A stretch of 64,000 nt of DNA. Origin: Chionis minor (lineage: Eukaryota > Chordata > Aves > Charadriiformes > Chionididae). This document shows, piece by piece, positions 26,201-40,958 of the stretch (position 1 is the first letter of the stretch; every line of letters begins with the position of its first letter). The notes under the pieces were generated by a model. That model was given only the letters and a program-made list of their open reading frames with translations, did no database searches and had not been told where the DNA came from. The DNA lies in assembly GCA_013398295.1 (NCBI GenBank), contig VZSF01002067.1, positions 371,016-435,015 of the forward strand. Reading direction: 5' to 3'. Made by a program: the position numbers and the translations under genes.

Positions 26201-29200
26201 ACAATTTGCTTGGGGTCCTGCCTACTACTGGCAGACTGTAGTCTGCTTTCTAAAGCCCGTGTGCAGGATATTCAGAATATTTCAGAAATAAGTCAGAAAT
26301 CAAACTTGTATCAGACGTTCTGTTGCCCAAGCCAGGCCTCGCCTGAGGCTGGATTACAAATGCAGAGAATATTTTGAGTATTTATCCAGGATCTCGAATT
26401 TAGTGATGATTTTTATACCCGTGAAATTGTATTACTTGCTTTTTATCCAACTTTCTGCTGGTGACACTTGTTTTGTGCATCAGCTGCTTGCATCATTCTC
26501 TGTGCAATGTGACCTTTCCACTACAGAGAAAGATACTTCTTTTAGAAATTCAAGTATTTCTTAGTCATCAAGCATTGTTAGTGCCATGTATGAATAGATT
26601 ATGAATAAAAGCCTTCCATTTATAGGCTCAGTAATGCCTGTTATCAGCAAACTGAGCTTATCTCCAGGTAGGCAGAACAAACAAACTGTCCTTGTTCCGA
26701 GTGACACCAAAAACCTCCATGTTTTTGTTTACAAAAACTCACTTTGTGGAAAATTTAAAAAAAAAAAAAAGGGAAAATAGCTGTTTAAGGAATCCAGCTG
26801 CTGCATATGCATTAACTACCCAATCCTGTGCTTACCTGACTTGAACTAACAGCTAGAGCTACTCATGTAACTGCTGAGCAGTGCTGTGCCCCTCGTGGGG
26901 TGGTGTGTCCTCCCACCCTGCCTTGCAGCGACCTGGAGCATGGCAGGGGTCCCGTGTCACCTCTGAAATTCATCTTATATGCCCTTTTTATTGTCTGTAG
27001 CTGTTCACCTGGCCAGGCAGCAAATACACACCCCGGTCAGGCTCTGCTTTCTATAGCAAAATTAGGATGAGAATCAAAATGCCTGCAGAGCCTCCTGAAG
27101 TAACACCCAAATGCCTACATGCAATTTTGTCTTCTGGTGCACAAGAAACCCTGGTAAAAACTGCACAGGAGTCCGTAAGTGCCTCCCTGGAGTTTAGGCT
27201 TTGTTTCTTCAAATAGGAGGAAAAGGGAGAATCTGCTGCTCATGCTGTGCATGCAAACACTCTCTATTTCCCCAAAGAAAACAACCAGTTAGGAAGATGA
27301 CGTGTAGAAATCAAGTCAAGATTTTTTTTTCCCCCTAAGTGAATAATTTGACAGTGTGCCTCTGGCATTTTTGTACATGAAAACTTGTCACAGGACAGAC
27401 AAGGATGGGACATTCTTCACTTCTTAGCTCACCAAACAATCTTGATTCCTAAGTAGAACCAGTATCAACTAAGATCAATTCCTTTAACTCTACTGAAAAA
27501 ATGTGAAATGTTTAACTAATTTTTTCCTCTCCCAAAGGGATGTCTTCTGCAAAATGATGCAATACTATGAGAGTATGGCATTTCCTCTCACTTATTTTCT
27601 ATGTGCGCAACTAAGGCTTAAAAAAACCCAAACCCATACATCTACATTTTAACTGTCCTTTTGTGGTAAACATGTTGTGCGTGCGTTTAAACCATGTATT
27701 ACAAAATTAAACCTTGCGGGAAGTGAAGAGGTGGGAAGAGGGGGCTGGGGAGCGTAAGGACTGACAGAGGTTTGCAGATACAGATTCTGGCCTAGCTGAT
27801 GCTGCAAAAATAAAATTGCTTTTTTATTCCAGAAACCTATAGGAAAGGGAGAAAAAAATACATCTCTCATTAAGGCTGCATTCAGCCAGATATCTCGCTT
27901 GTCTAACCTGCGTGAGGAAGACTCTAAACAATGTAATTTTTCTAATGGATGCCTTTTGCTGTCTTCTGTGGTTAAAAATAGCATGTAAGAAGTATTAAAT
28001 AAATAAATAAGCTTGTGGGATGGGCTTGGCACTTCTCATCTATCTTGGGTGCCTCTGTGGGATGTATTTAAAAATAGAAATAACGTTATCACCAATTTAT
28101 ACTTTTTTTTTCCTGATGTCTTAAAGTAGCACATCCTCAATATCTTATTAATGAGTCCGTTTAAATTTAATGAAGAACAGTTTTGCATACTTCTCAGCTA
28201 TCAAAAAGGAAATGTTGAAGTGTGTAGTATTTTATTAGGGTCTGCACCAGATGTTAGTGTTGAGCTGAACTTGTCCTGAAAGTAGTTAATGTTAATTGGA
28301 ATATGTCTGGGGTTAAGTGGAGTTTTTAAATTTCAGGATGGACGCTTAATCCACTGTAGCATAGCTTCCAGTATATTGGATTTAACTCCTTTAATGCTGT
28401 TCAAACAATAAAAGGGCCTCTCTGTTAAGCGGTGGCTTTGTGCTCAGGAGCAGTCAACTTCTCTGTGCCTTAAAATACAGCTCCCGTAGCTTGCAGGATG
28501 CTTTTTCAGTGAGCAGTCTGGCAGCGCTGGCTCTTTGTGTGCAAGCAGAACTGTCACATTCGCTGTGTGTAACACTTGAGGTCATGAAGAGTGGGGATGT
28601 GAGTATTTAACTTCAGTGCTGGGGAAAAGTAGATGAAATTAATGAAATGTTCTTGCCGTGAATAGAGCATTATCTTCCCCTTTGGGTGAAATACTGGGCA
28701 GAAAACCATAGAAAAAACCCAAAGCCAACAGCAGCGGTATAGAGGAAAGCATGCTTCGCCTCCGCTGTTTACTCCGCCCCAGTCCAAACACAAATTCCCA
28801 ATTCCAGCAAAACCCTTTTTTCCCTATTGAGCTGTAAGTATGCATCATACTGTGATATTTGCTGCCTTCAGGCCTGATGTTTCCCTGCACTACAGAGCAG
28901 CTTTTAATGGCCATGCCTGCAGTGCTGCATCCCTCTGTGCGCTGTGTGTGCACTGGGGTTTCGGAGGCTGTTGCTGTCGGAAAGGACACGGTACATCACT
29001 CCGTGTCCTTTGGTGCTTGGCTGCCTCTCGGTGCAGTGCTGGGGTTCAGTAGACCATCAGGATGCACATGCTTCTTACTGTGCAGGTTGGGGTTTTTTGC
29101 ATTTTTTACTGCTTAGCCAGTGCTATGTGAGCACTTGCTAGTTGTCCTTGATCAAGTAAGTTACCCTCTGCTATGTTGAAAACTCCATTTTTACTTGTAA

Positions 29201-32200
29201 ATGAAGGGTTTCATGCTGTCGCTCAAGACCGTGGGAGTGCAAGGGGAAGGGGGGAGAGGGCAGTAGCTGACGCTGATGGAGCGGTATGATTTGGGGTAAA
29301 CGGGAGAGCAGCCCATAGCACAGGTGCGTTTGGCAAGATGTCAGTGTTGCTTTTAGCGCTGATTGCATTCATGGTGCAAGAAGTCCTGAGGGCGTTTTTA
29401 TAGTGCTTAGGTAAATCACTGGGAGCATTGGAAAACTTCCACTCCCTGCTGCAGCTGGTATTTCACCTTCTCTGACTGCTCTCGAAGTAAATCAGAAGAA
29501 TTACTGAAGCTTTTTTGGAAGCAAAAGCTCTGTCTGTGCTCAGAAGCGTTGGACGGGCACACGGGTTGTTGATGGTGGGCGTGAGCCTGCTTTATTGCTG
29601 CCTGGCACTGGTGGACTCTTCATATGTTATCTTTATTAGGATGGCGTTTTATTAACTTTGTTCAGTACCTGATTTCCATCCTTTCCGAGATTATTCTGAT
29701 GTTTGGGGAAATGTCAGGCTGACAGGTTTTGCCTTCCTCTAACTGCAGTAGTTTTGCCAAAAGTTTGCATAACAAGATCACACCAGTGCAAGAAAATAGG
29801 ATTTGCCTAAAGCAGTCGTCCGCAGTGTTTGAGACTGGGTGGACGACACAGTCTGTACTGGTGCTAGAGGCAAACCATAAGCAAAATACTATTCTATTCT
29901 TCATTGCAGGGCTGAGGAACACAATAATGATGGGAAAGCTGAGCAGTAGATACTATGGATACAAGTTAGTCATCCCAACCAGCTTGTCCTTGCTTTAAGG
30001 AGAGGGGAGAGGGTGCAGACCCTTGAGTGCCAGCAGTCCTTTTAAGGCTGTATCAGCTGTTAGTGGTTGTGCCACTTCGTATGAATTTAATAAAAGGTAT
30101 AAAAACTGGTTTGTAGTAAAGTCAGATCCTGTATCAGAAGAGTTTCTTTATACAATCCAGAAGTGAAATCAGACTTATTTTTCCTAAGTCAAGTTGAAGC
30201 ATGGTCTCTAATTCAAGTGATTAGGTATGAATTTTATGCTGTTGTAGACTTTGTGCATCACCTTTTAGAGAATACACCTACTGTGGTGGTTTTACCTACT
30301 AAATAGGAATATCCGCTGAACTCTTTGCTCCTTTGTGAATGTTAAGGCTTCTCGTGTCACATGCCTGACATTTATTAACATCCAAGAGGTGCTCCATGTG
30401 AATGCCAGTGGTGGACTGCTACTTTAAATAAGCTTTCTGCAACAGGCCCTGTCTATCCATCTCATATACTGATTTTCCAGGCTTCCAAAACAGTAATCAC
30501 TAAAAGTGAGCTGCCAGCTGTAAATAGGAAAGGAAGCAGTGGAAGCTAGCCAACGGGCTCTCAGGAGTTAGTCTTTAAATTTGTACAATAATCTGGAAAT
30601 ATCTATGACGTAGCAGATGTTTAACACTGATCATTTAATGTATGTCTCCCTTAAAATAAGTAGCTCCAGAAATGGAACTCTGTAGTTTTTGCAGTGCATT
30701 TTGTGTGATGGATATATTGGACTTAACTATTGTATTGATGGATCTGTGTTTGAGAGAATCTGTGCAGTAAACTTTGCCCTGGCATCTTTAGTGTTTTAAA
30801 TTGAATCTGCTTCCATGAATTGCTGCCCGTTAAGCTCTGAGATCCCTGTGTTTTTCTCCCACCCTTGCCTGCAAGCTACTGTATCCATGCTTAGGCTTTG
30901 CTGGGGGTTAAGGCTGTAGGAATTGCTTTCTCAGTAGCTCATTTGTCTGAAGAGGCTTTTTAATTGTCATTGACAAAATATTTTTTTCTGTAACGTATCC
31001 CATTGTCTACACGCATGGAACGTTGTTGAACACTGTTTTTGTATGTGGATACAGAATGCTTGGTCAGATTTTTCTAATGTCTCTTTAAAACTATAGTGAA
31101 TGGTATTTTGGTGACTCTGGCTGGCTAATTTTAGATTTCAGCAGAGTTATGAAAGCTTTGGGAGGTCTGACTATCAAAGCGTATCTGTCAATATGATCAG
31201 CAGTAGTACTGAGATGAGCATGCAGGCTGTAAAACTTAAGGAAACTCCAAAATCTTTCCGTAGTGAATATCATAAAATTTATGGTTGAGGCTACTAGTTT
31301 TTTGCTGTTTATTTTTGGTTGTTGGGTTTTTTTTGTGTACTAAACTCTGCTCAGCAGAAAGCACTGCTTAATTTAAGGGGAGTTTTTTTCTGTTTTGTTT
31401 TTACTTCAGTTAAAAATTACCAAAAATAAGAGATTAAAACACCAAAATTGCAGGTGTCTTCCAAGGAACTGGGCTAGCTGCTGTTAGCGCTGGGGACACG
31501 AGTGTGCATTAGGAGAGTGCTTGTACTTTGTTTTTGCTTCTACACATCAGTGTCTATTTGTAAAAGTAGTTGATGTCAAGTTCCCTCCTTAGGTTTAGCT
31601 TTGTTAAAATGGCTAGTGTCTACATTGAGTTCAGTTTTTACAAGACTGCACCCAAACTGTTTTGCTACCTTCCTGGCTCCATGTGTGCGCAGCCCTGATG
31701 GATACTCTGGAAAAGGATTTGCCCACTCAGGTAGGAGCTGTGGTCCCAGTTTCAGTGGCACCTCTCAAGTTCGGGCCACTCTGGTTGTTGCAGTCTTGTC
31801 ATCGCGTTACTTGCAAGCACAGACATGGCATGAGGACGCAACAAGTGTGAAAGGAAACGCTGCCATCCAGCCTCTGGATGGGCACCTGCTCTGGGCTCCT
31901 GCGACGTGGTGGGGGAGACAGACTCATCTTCAAAATCCATTTCATGGAGTGACTTTGTGCATGCTACTTCTGCCCTCTCTGTCCTCAGAAAGTACCTCCT
32001 GCCGATGAGAAATCTCTGAAATGCTCTGCCTGTTCCACTTCTGCTCAGGCCACAGTAATTGCTTTTTTGTTAGAAGACTTCATCTAATTTAGGGATCTTC
32101 AACTGGTGGCCTGCTTCGACTCACATCCCGGTGCCTGCTCGGAGGCAGCTCCTCCTCTCTTGCCTCTGTGCTTCTCGGCGTTTTCTCTGTCCGTTTTTAA

Positions 32201-35200
32201 GCCGGCATGCCTGGAAAGATGGCTTATTGCTCTTGGGAAATGCCTTTTTCCAGGGCGGCACGCCTGCACGCAGTGCTGGGGAAGGGCAGATGTGCTGTGC
32301 CTGCGCTGCTGCCCCGCGCCGCGAGCAAATCCTTATAATGATAGATCAAAAAAGGTCCCTTTGCTCTGCAGTTCTCCCTGTTGAAGACTGGCTGGATACT
32401 TAGAAGGTCTCGCAAGTTATCTGGCAAAATGAAGAGAATTGTTTAATTTTTGCTTTAGATCCATGTGAAATTTAAAAAGACAAAAGTCAATTATTACAGC
32501 AGTTACTTCAACCTTTACTGTCCTTTGGAAAAGGAACTGAGGATTTAAAATGTAGATGCAAACTGCAAAATGTTTAAATCTTTTCTAAAGCAGTGTTTCA
32601 CATTCTGTTTTACCACTTTCTGCTGTTCAGTTTAACAGCGCTGTCAAGTCTGTAAAGCCTCATCACATGACTGTTGCACAATTGGCAGCTTTAGCTGCGT
32701 TTTTCTTTTTAAACTGGAACTTCAAGGAGAAGATACTCAATTTATAAATATGAGTGTGAAAACGGCTCTTCCCGGCTGAAAATACGGCACGTTAAATCAG
32801 TTCCTGAATGCTTAAAGCAATCCATTTGTTTACTGTCACACTGAAAAAGTTTGCAGCATTAATTTATAGAGCAGTAGAAACACCTTCTTTCATAGTAACC
32901 ACTTCAGAGCTGGGAGTTGAAAGCTTTGGAGCCACCTTTGACTTGGTTTTTGTGTCTAAGTGGAGTTGTGAATGCTTACGCTCTTGAGTACTTTCCCCTT
33001 TTCCCTTTTGAAAGCCTTCTAGGGGGGAGAGGCAGGGAGTTAATGCGAATAACTCCATCCTGCATTGACCTGGAGTCTCACAGCCAGTTGTCTTTGCTTT
33101 TCAGTGGTGTTTTCGTCCTGCCTTCACTCTGGTTTTTACTCTGAAAGGACCCATGCAAAGCAGAGTGTTGCTGTGAAGGTTCCTATAAAGCACAAAATAA
33201 ACGGAGGAAGAGAAACTTTATGTGAAGTGTAAGAGATTGCTTTCCTAAACAGCAAAGCTAGCTGCTACTGGTTTGTTCCATTTGATATAATTCCTTGGAT
33301 TGTTTTTGCTTGAGCGGGAGCAGGGATGCAAGGGAGCAGGGAGGCAATGCTCTACAGCAGGATGGGGCTGCTGCTCCACTTCTGTGGAGCAGTTGACACT
33401 GTGGAGGGCAGGGTGTGCATCCCAGCAGGGGAAGTACTGAGAACTAATGACTTTGGTGGCGTGTGTGTGTGTTGAGCGTTTCTTTCTGGTATGGGAGGCG
33501 GCCTGGAAGAAAGCGGAATGTGTATTCTCAATCTGAGAGAGCAATGGTAGAGTTGGCTTCCCCATAGTGACCGGGCTGTGGACCCTGAACACTTGAAGCT
33601 GCGGAGCAAGACTGAGCAGGTTGCCTGCTTCCCTTTACACAACCTCCTTGCTCCTCCTCCGCATCTCCGGGGTTGCAGGATGCTGAGCAGGGGCAGGATA
33701 CGTCTTTGGGTTTTAAATTTTCCTTTGCCACAACGTTGGGTTGCTTTTGACATTCATCAGTTCCCCCATGCAGTTCATAAGAGAGCTGCAAGCACCTGTA
33801 GCAGGGTGATTCGATGGGTATTTCAACAGCAGGAATGAGCAGCCGCCGGGAGGCGGGCAACTGCTGGGATGGTTTTAATGCTCAGAAAAACATCCATGCG
33901 TCCACAGCCTCGGAAGTGGCAGTAAGGGACTGTTTATGAAGGGCCCTTGCTTTCATAGCCAGTGGCTTGTGTGCATTTTAGAAAGAGAAGGGTGTTTCTA
34001 AAATGCAAAGAGGAATCCTTGTCTGCCACGTAATAAAGCGATTCTTAACCACACCATCAAATGGGTTATTCATTTCCATCCTCTCTGCTGGAGAGTTGTG
34101 GGCTGGGTGTGACTCCAGGTTTCTGAAGAGCACTGGGGTGTTGCCCCCGTGTCCTGGGAGGACTGTGCTCCACTGGGATGTGGTTAGAAGAAGTGAGAGG
34201 TAGAGATGCTTGGAGTGTCATCCATCGCTAGGCTGTCACCATGCAGCTTGTGGCTGAATGAAACTTGTGTGCTTTTATGGTGTTTTTCATTACAGAAATA
34301 CTTCTTGTAAAAGTGAGCTGTTCAAGAGATCCCTTGACTGAAAAATAAGAGAAATGCCAATAAATTCTTTTGTAATTGGCAAGTTCTATGTGAGAAGGCT
34401 GTGTCTGCAGTGCTTACCAGGCGGCGCTCCACAGTGTTGGTGTTTCTCTTGTTTTCAAGGAAGCGAATAACAGCCAGGCTAACGTTTGGCCAATATTCGT
34501 GTTCTTTCTGCATTGCACCGCTGTGCATAGCATGTGGTGGAAAGCTGAGCACAGAGATTTCTGAGTAGAGAATGAGGAGAAATTACAATAGCTAATCAAT
34601 GAGGCAATTAAAGATAATCATTGGAATTGGGTTAGCGTATCACTACTGGAGGTGCTTTTATTCTAACGGTGTGCCCCTTTCTGTTACTTTAATTTTGTTT
34701 TCCATCCTCGTCAAAATTCCAGATCATTACGTGGGATGTCTTACTCTTTCCTCTCGTTTGCGTAAAGCTCACATGCTTGGGCCAGTACGCGGACACTGGT
34801 GAGTAAGTACCTGTATTCACAATGTAAAATGCACCTTGTGCTGCTTAATAGCAAAGGGCTACTGTGCAAAACGGTGAGAAGATCCATCCCTATTCAGGAA
34901 TTACTTTAATTTCCTTACTGTAGCCGTCATTAGTGCTTATGGCACTGTGACACATGTGATTCTGCAGCTGCTGTCTCATGCCAGGTGTTTTCTGCAGGAA
35001 TGGTACAAGCTCTCTGTGCCATCCCAGGTGCAGCTGGTGAAGGACATGTTACACTGTTGTGTTTCACCAGACTCCTCCTAACCTTGAAACAGAGTCTATT
35101 TTCTCAAAAGCCTCTTCAGTCTGGAGCTACAATTAAGATGATACTTTCCGTCATTTCTGCTGTGATTAATATTTTTAAAATAGATGCACAACATCCTTGC

Positions 35201-38200
35201 TGAGGGACACTGGATTTCCATTTTTTCTCCAAATAGGGCGTTGACTCAAGTCATTGGGATATAGAGCAGTTGTGGCTGGCTGAAATATTTATATATCTAA
35301 GTGCAGGTTAAAAACTATCAACCCTTCAAATAAAAACCCGTTTATGGCTGCATCCTACAGTTGTTTTCCTTAAATATTTTTAACTTATGCTCTTGTTTTT
35401 TGAAAGGTATTTTGAGGAGCTTCGTCAACATAATTGCTTGGACTCTTCTCAAGTCTCTTTCCCTGGTAGCATATGCCCGTCTGTTTCCTGTCTTTGGTTT
35501 CAGTTTGCCTTTTCTGGTGCGGTGAAGATGACTGTACAACGCTGTTTTCAGAACTGCATTTTTTTTTAACCATTAATGTGTGACCAGGAAAGTGCAGCAA
35601 ACTCTTTTAAGAAAAAAAAACCCACAACCAAACAAACCAAGACTGACTCTACACAATGGCCATTAAATGCTCAAAATAAACCCAGACTCATGACAAAAGA
35701 ACGTCTCAAATTCTTCATATAAGAAGCTGCAGACTCCTTGTTGATCTGCTGCGAGTTGCAGCTCTTCCAGACAGGAATATGTGTGCTTTAGGTGAATAAT
35801 ACTTCTCTGGTATCTGACAGTGGTCAGGACATGATGTCTGGTGTATTAGGTACTCCGCAGAAGTGGACATTTACTCCATCACTGGCCGCTTACAGCAATG
35901 AAACAGGGTATCTGCTTCATCTGCCTTGCTGTCTGCTAGTAAAATGAGAAAAAGAAATATGAAGTGTTTAAAATGCATTCCTCATTGAAAATTTCAGTGT
36001 AAGCCAATGAAAGCCCCCCCCTAGATGCTGCCTTATGTATGAAAAGGTGATCTTCAGAGGTGGTATTGCTTGTTTCTATGATAAACACAGACAGTTTTGT
36101 CCTAAAATTGGTGTTCCTAAACAATTAGTGTCCTTCGGAGTGCCTCAGTTTGGTAGACGAGGGGCTCAGCCAGACCTTGCGTGTCTCAGTTGCCCCCTGC
36201 CCGTGGATGCACCTTGCTCCTCCTCCACCATCTCCAGTTGACAGCGACTAGGATGTTTGTCATACTTCTTTGTTTTGGCTTTCAGGTATTTAAATAATAG
36301 GAAGACGGTGACTTTTCTCCAAGACTGAGGCAAGATAGTTATGATCAGAAGCATCTGAGTCACAGGAGGTGGCTTCTCGCTAGCGCAACTTTTTAGTGCC
36401 AGGTAGTGACTGAGGAAGGTCCCGCCTGGGCTGTGTTACAGAGAGCCTAGGCAGTGCTCTCTAGCCTGGTAGTGAGCCAAAAGGAAATATTTTAGTCCTT
36501 TTAAATCTTCCATAACCTTTCAGTAAATACCTTGGGATGGTAACTTCAAGTCATTACAGGGCTTCTGAGAGCACATTACAGGACAGATTTACCTCTGGAA
36601 ATGGAGGAGAAAACTTATGACATGTTCAGCACTTAGTGGGCTAGTAAGGGTGTACTGGACTACAGCAAAAGCATGTGATAGATACCAGCTTCATCTGGTG
36701 AAATTCAGATTTGCCAGTAAGGGGAAAAATACTAATTTCTAAGAACTTTTTGTTTTCCTTAGCACTACCATGCCTAGTGATAGCGCGAAAGGGTTAAAAC
36801 AATAAGGGACTTCTAAGTCATAACTTGAATGAGCCTGAGTTTGTTGAGACCTAGAGCTGGTAGTTGGTTTTTGTTGACAGTTATCACCGAGAAGTGGATC
36901 AGGCATTGCTTTTTTGCTGATACACTTCTGCGCCTAATACAGAGCCTAGCACACAGCAAGCACAAGCAACGTTTGTTTCATAGCCTTATTGCAAAGAAAA
37001 CTTGCAACGAAATAAAGTGTGTGTTTCCATGCATGCTTGAAATCTCAGAGCTGCCCTTATTTGTTCCGTAGCAATCAAGCAAGTTTTTTGTAGAAGGTCA
37101 TAGCTGCCACACAGCCTTGAATTTTTAACCTGTCTGGGCTCTCACAGTCTGTGCGGATCCCCAAAGCCTCTGCCAGGTGTGTGTGTGGGGCATGATGCAG
37201 CTCTGACTAACATGCAGTCTTCTATGTTTATGCCTAATCAATACATTTTTTCCCTTTTTCATTATAAATAAGGTGACTCTGAAGGAACAGCGTCTTGGAG
37301 ATGCAGAGCACATCGCATGGGATAAAGCAGTGCTACAGCTTCAAATCTCTCCTGTAGCCACCTTTAATCCCCTCCGCCCCCACCTGTTTAAACAGCCTTG
37401 TGTTGTAGTTTTATTTTAGGATGTAGGTACTAATGTGGGATTGTGTCAGTTTGCTTGGCCTCCCTGGAGCTTTTAACACTTTTGCTGGTTATCTGTGCAG
37501 ACTGAGCGCGCGAATGAATGACTTCGATGTTCATCAACAGGTCTTTGAGTGTCAACACCGGGATACAAGCAAGTTTGGGAGCAGTAAGAGAAAAATGTTA
37601 CAGGGCAAACTTTTGTATAGGTCATTCTAGGCTTTCTTTCTATCCATCCCCTGTTGCATATGGGTAGGTTGAGGGGAGAGTTGTCGTTTAGTCTTAGAAA
37701 GTAGCTTTCTAGATTCTTTTCTGCTTGCAAACTGATGTGGGACTTCTCTGCTCTCCATAAAAGCCAATATTTGCTTTTGTGTTCAGTCCAAGGGGTTTCC
37801 TCAGCTTCAGGTGACAGAGCAGCAATAAGTGCTATCTCAAGCTGAATTACCATCCATATCCACTTCCAGTTCAGATTAAACTAGGTCTCAAATACCATTT
37901 TGCTGCCAAGAGTGGGCAGGGGATTGTTCGAAGGTTAAGTGGTGTGCTGACACTGGTCATGCGATAGAGATGGAGCAGCTCGAGTTGCTGCAGTCACTAG
38001 TTGCTAATTGAACCTCCCTGTGTAGGGCAGGACTTGTTAGTGTGGTCAGACTGCACCTTCTCCACTTGAGAAGCTAAAGGACAATTTTTTGAGGTGGCTA
38101 CAAGAGTTAGTCCAAGGTAGAACAACCAGTTAAGGACAAGTGGATTGTACTTAATGAGATTAGTCTGAAGCAAAGGTAAAGTTATCTTTGGAAAGGAGTG

Positions 38201-40849
38201 CAGCAGGCTGTGGCTTATTTGCCGGATGATGTAGTGGTCCACGTTGTTGATGGCTAGTGTCCTGCTGATCTTAGCTAAAGGAAAATCCTCTTAAAGTAAA
38301 AAGCAAATAGCATAGCAGTTACCTTGTCTTCCAGAAGTAACTAGAAATAGCAAAGTAGTTTGTCATATTAGGAAAGTGAGACTGAATAATTATGTTTCGT
38401 ATATGGTTATTATGCAGAAAGTCCTACTGTAATAGACTTGGGATCTAGTTTAGGATTAATAGAACCTCTGTGGACCAAATGGCATCTTCTCCTGTTTTGT
38501 AAAAGAATAAAGCATTTGTACCTCAAGAGCCGGTATGCTATGTTTTCTGGTGGCCTTTCTGCAACATTGGAGTCAAACATCCATGACTTCTGCATCAGAA
38601 TCAGACTTCTACAAGTCTGTTTTAGGAGACTATAGGAGAAGCTTTTTAGACCTCCAAAGAAAGCAAAAACTGCTTAAGTCTTTGTGGCTGACAAGAAGAA
38701 AGAAAATCTGTCAGTTCCATAAAATGCTATTGTTAACCTCCCATTTGGTTTACCATTTTAATCATGTTAATTGTAGAATTTTGGATGCTGGGTGCTGGGT
38801 ATTCTGTCTTGGTTTACAGAAACAATGGAGTCGTTAAAAATTCAGTGGTGGTAAAGGCAGTGATAATTTCTGTAAATCTGAGTTCAGCTCCTGTGCCTCC
38901 TCGCGCTGAGCAGGTACCCTGGTCACTTTAAGCATTGCCAAGTTAGTTGTCCGTGGGGGGATATGATGCAGGCTCAGATGGCTGTGATAATATGCTTTCT
39001 TCTTTTCTCTAAACCCCCCTACCCCTTTTATAAGATGGAAAATGGAGGATAGCAAATGTAAATGAAAAGGGTATATAGAGAAGCTCTTTTACCAACCAGG
39101 TTTTTTTTTTAATTTTTATCCAAGAAGCTTGTCTAGACAAGCATCTATTTTAATGACATGCAAAGCAGAATAGTACATGAATACTTCATTAGTAAAAAGA
39201 CTTGTCATCTTTGAACCCTGATGTAATGTTTCTTGGAAGCTGTTACCTTCTTGCAACATTAGATCCAAGTTTTACAGAGTGATACAGAAGCGGCAGTACA
39301 TATGGTATTGCTAACATGACAACTACCGAGCATTAATACATAATTGACTTTCTCTATCAAACTTGATTTGAATAAAGAACGACTTGCTGATGAATTGGTC
39401 TGTTCCAGAGTTTGTATCGCAGCAACACCCTGCAAGGAAAGCCATGAGGAAACTTGTCATAAAAGATGCCATGACTGGGTGACTGGCTAACCAGCCTCTG
39501 AACCCGTGGTTGTGGTTAAAATTCACCATCTTCTTGCACTGTTTAGTTCAAGGTTGTTATTCAAAGTCCTGGTCTAGTAACTGGCAGTCCTTAGCCCCGT
39601 TGCGGATTGCAGGTGTGTACCCAGCACCATGGGTGTCTTAGGTGTCTGCCACAGCCAGAAGAGGAAAAACCAATGAACTGCATAGACTTGTAGGTATTTG
39701 TGCTCTAGTAAATCTGTAGTAAGGAATAATTAGCTGTGTTCTGTACGTTACCCGGCTGTCAAGTGTTGAGCTTTCTGGCATAGGTCCCCTCTTTCTCTGG
39801 CAGATGAGCATGGTGGGGCTGCAGATCCCAGTTCTTCTGACAGGATTGCCACTGCTGCTGTTGGCATCGATGAGGATTTTTAAGAGGAATTTGGAGGGAG
39901 CTGGTTCATGGCCTTGCGATCCCCCTTTCCCACGAGCCTTCCCAGATTGTTCTCTGTTGCCACCAGTCCCTCTTCCCGTGGTAGCTAATCCCTCTCCTCT
40001 CCTTGCCCTGCTCTCCCCGCTCCGGCCCAGCAGGGATGGTAAGGGATGCACACCTGCTAAGTGTGGCTAAAATTTGAAGAAAAGTGGCTTCCTTATCTCG
40101 TGCAGAAATTTCTGTCTTTCAGAAGACTGTGTTAATCTTAATTATCTTTCACCTTCAGCCTAGTTAATTAGTGCTAATGAATTAACTGATGCTGGTGCTC
40201 TGCTATGATAAAGGGAGCGGCTCAGCGTCCCCAGTGATGCACCTTGCATATCTGCACCAGTCTTTTCCCAAAGTAAACACCCCTTGCTCCTTCCCTGCTC
40301 CCCCTCCCCAAAATCCACCCTGAAACAAAAGGTTTCTGACAAACATAGGTAGCAATGGCACACGGGCGGATTGGCTTTCACTTACAACACACGGACAGGT
40401 GTGCTTCAGACTGGGTGACGATGGCACGTCCCTCGTAGCCAGCACATCACTGCAGAAGGAGCTGCACAAACCCCTTGTCTCGCTTCACTGTTCAGATACA
40501 TCTCGGTTTCTTTGGCAGGTGAGCGCCGAGATGATGCCATCTTAGAGCGCAAGCTTCGCTCTCTGCAGTGCTGCTGCCAGTTTCTGTAGGTACTGGGCGC
40601 TGCCGATTCGGTGATAGCGGTTTGGCTTTTCCTCCCCTGTGCCAGCGTGCAGGAGCAAGTTGCAAAACTGGTTTTAAGAATGATTTGCTGAAGAGATCGC
40701 CAATTTGCTTCCCAAACCTGCCCCACACTAGAGCAAAGTGTGCTGTTTGAAGCGGGGTGGCTTAGAGACACATGGGGGAATCTTTGGTTAGATACTACAA
40801 CTGAGATTTGCTCTTCAAAGTTTTACTACAGCAAAAGCAGCTAGTTAGG
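23283..40849 (+). other. UBTD2: UBTD2 intron 2, 5' part
   Basis: Begins at the donor GTAGGT. About 17.5 kb of AT-rich sequence with no recognised gene or interspersed repeat. It holds simple repeats (poly-T near 24.3 kb, TA run 24179-24193) and many chance open frames. Locally GC-richer stretches occur near 31.6-32.3 kb, 33.3-33.9 kb and 39.8-40.7 kb, without a convincing exon in either strand. Confidence 0.7.
24179..24193. repeat. TA microsatellite
   Basis: A short uninterrupted TA dinucleotide run in UBTD2 intron 2. Confidence 0.8.
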
Positions 40850-40958
40850 GTCATTCAGGTTGGAAGAGACCTCAAGAGTCCGTGTAGTCTGACCCTCTGC
40901 TGCAAGTGTGTCTCAGGTTATTGCCTTGCAGAGCCTTTTCAAACAGCTGAATATATGC
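40850..40958 (-). mobile_element. CR1 LINE 3' fragment, reversed
   Basis: Reads as the reverse complement of a CR1 3' end: TCATTCAGGTTGGAAGAGACCTCAAGAGTC, TCTGACCC, then a diverged CAGGTTATTGCCTTGCAGAGCC stretch ending near GAATAT. It is oriented opposite to UBTD2. The inner boundary is uncertain because similarity fades gradually. Confidence 0.83.
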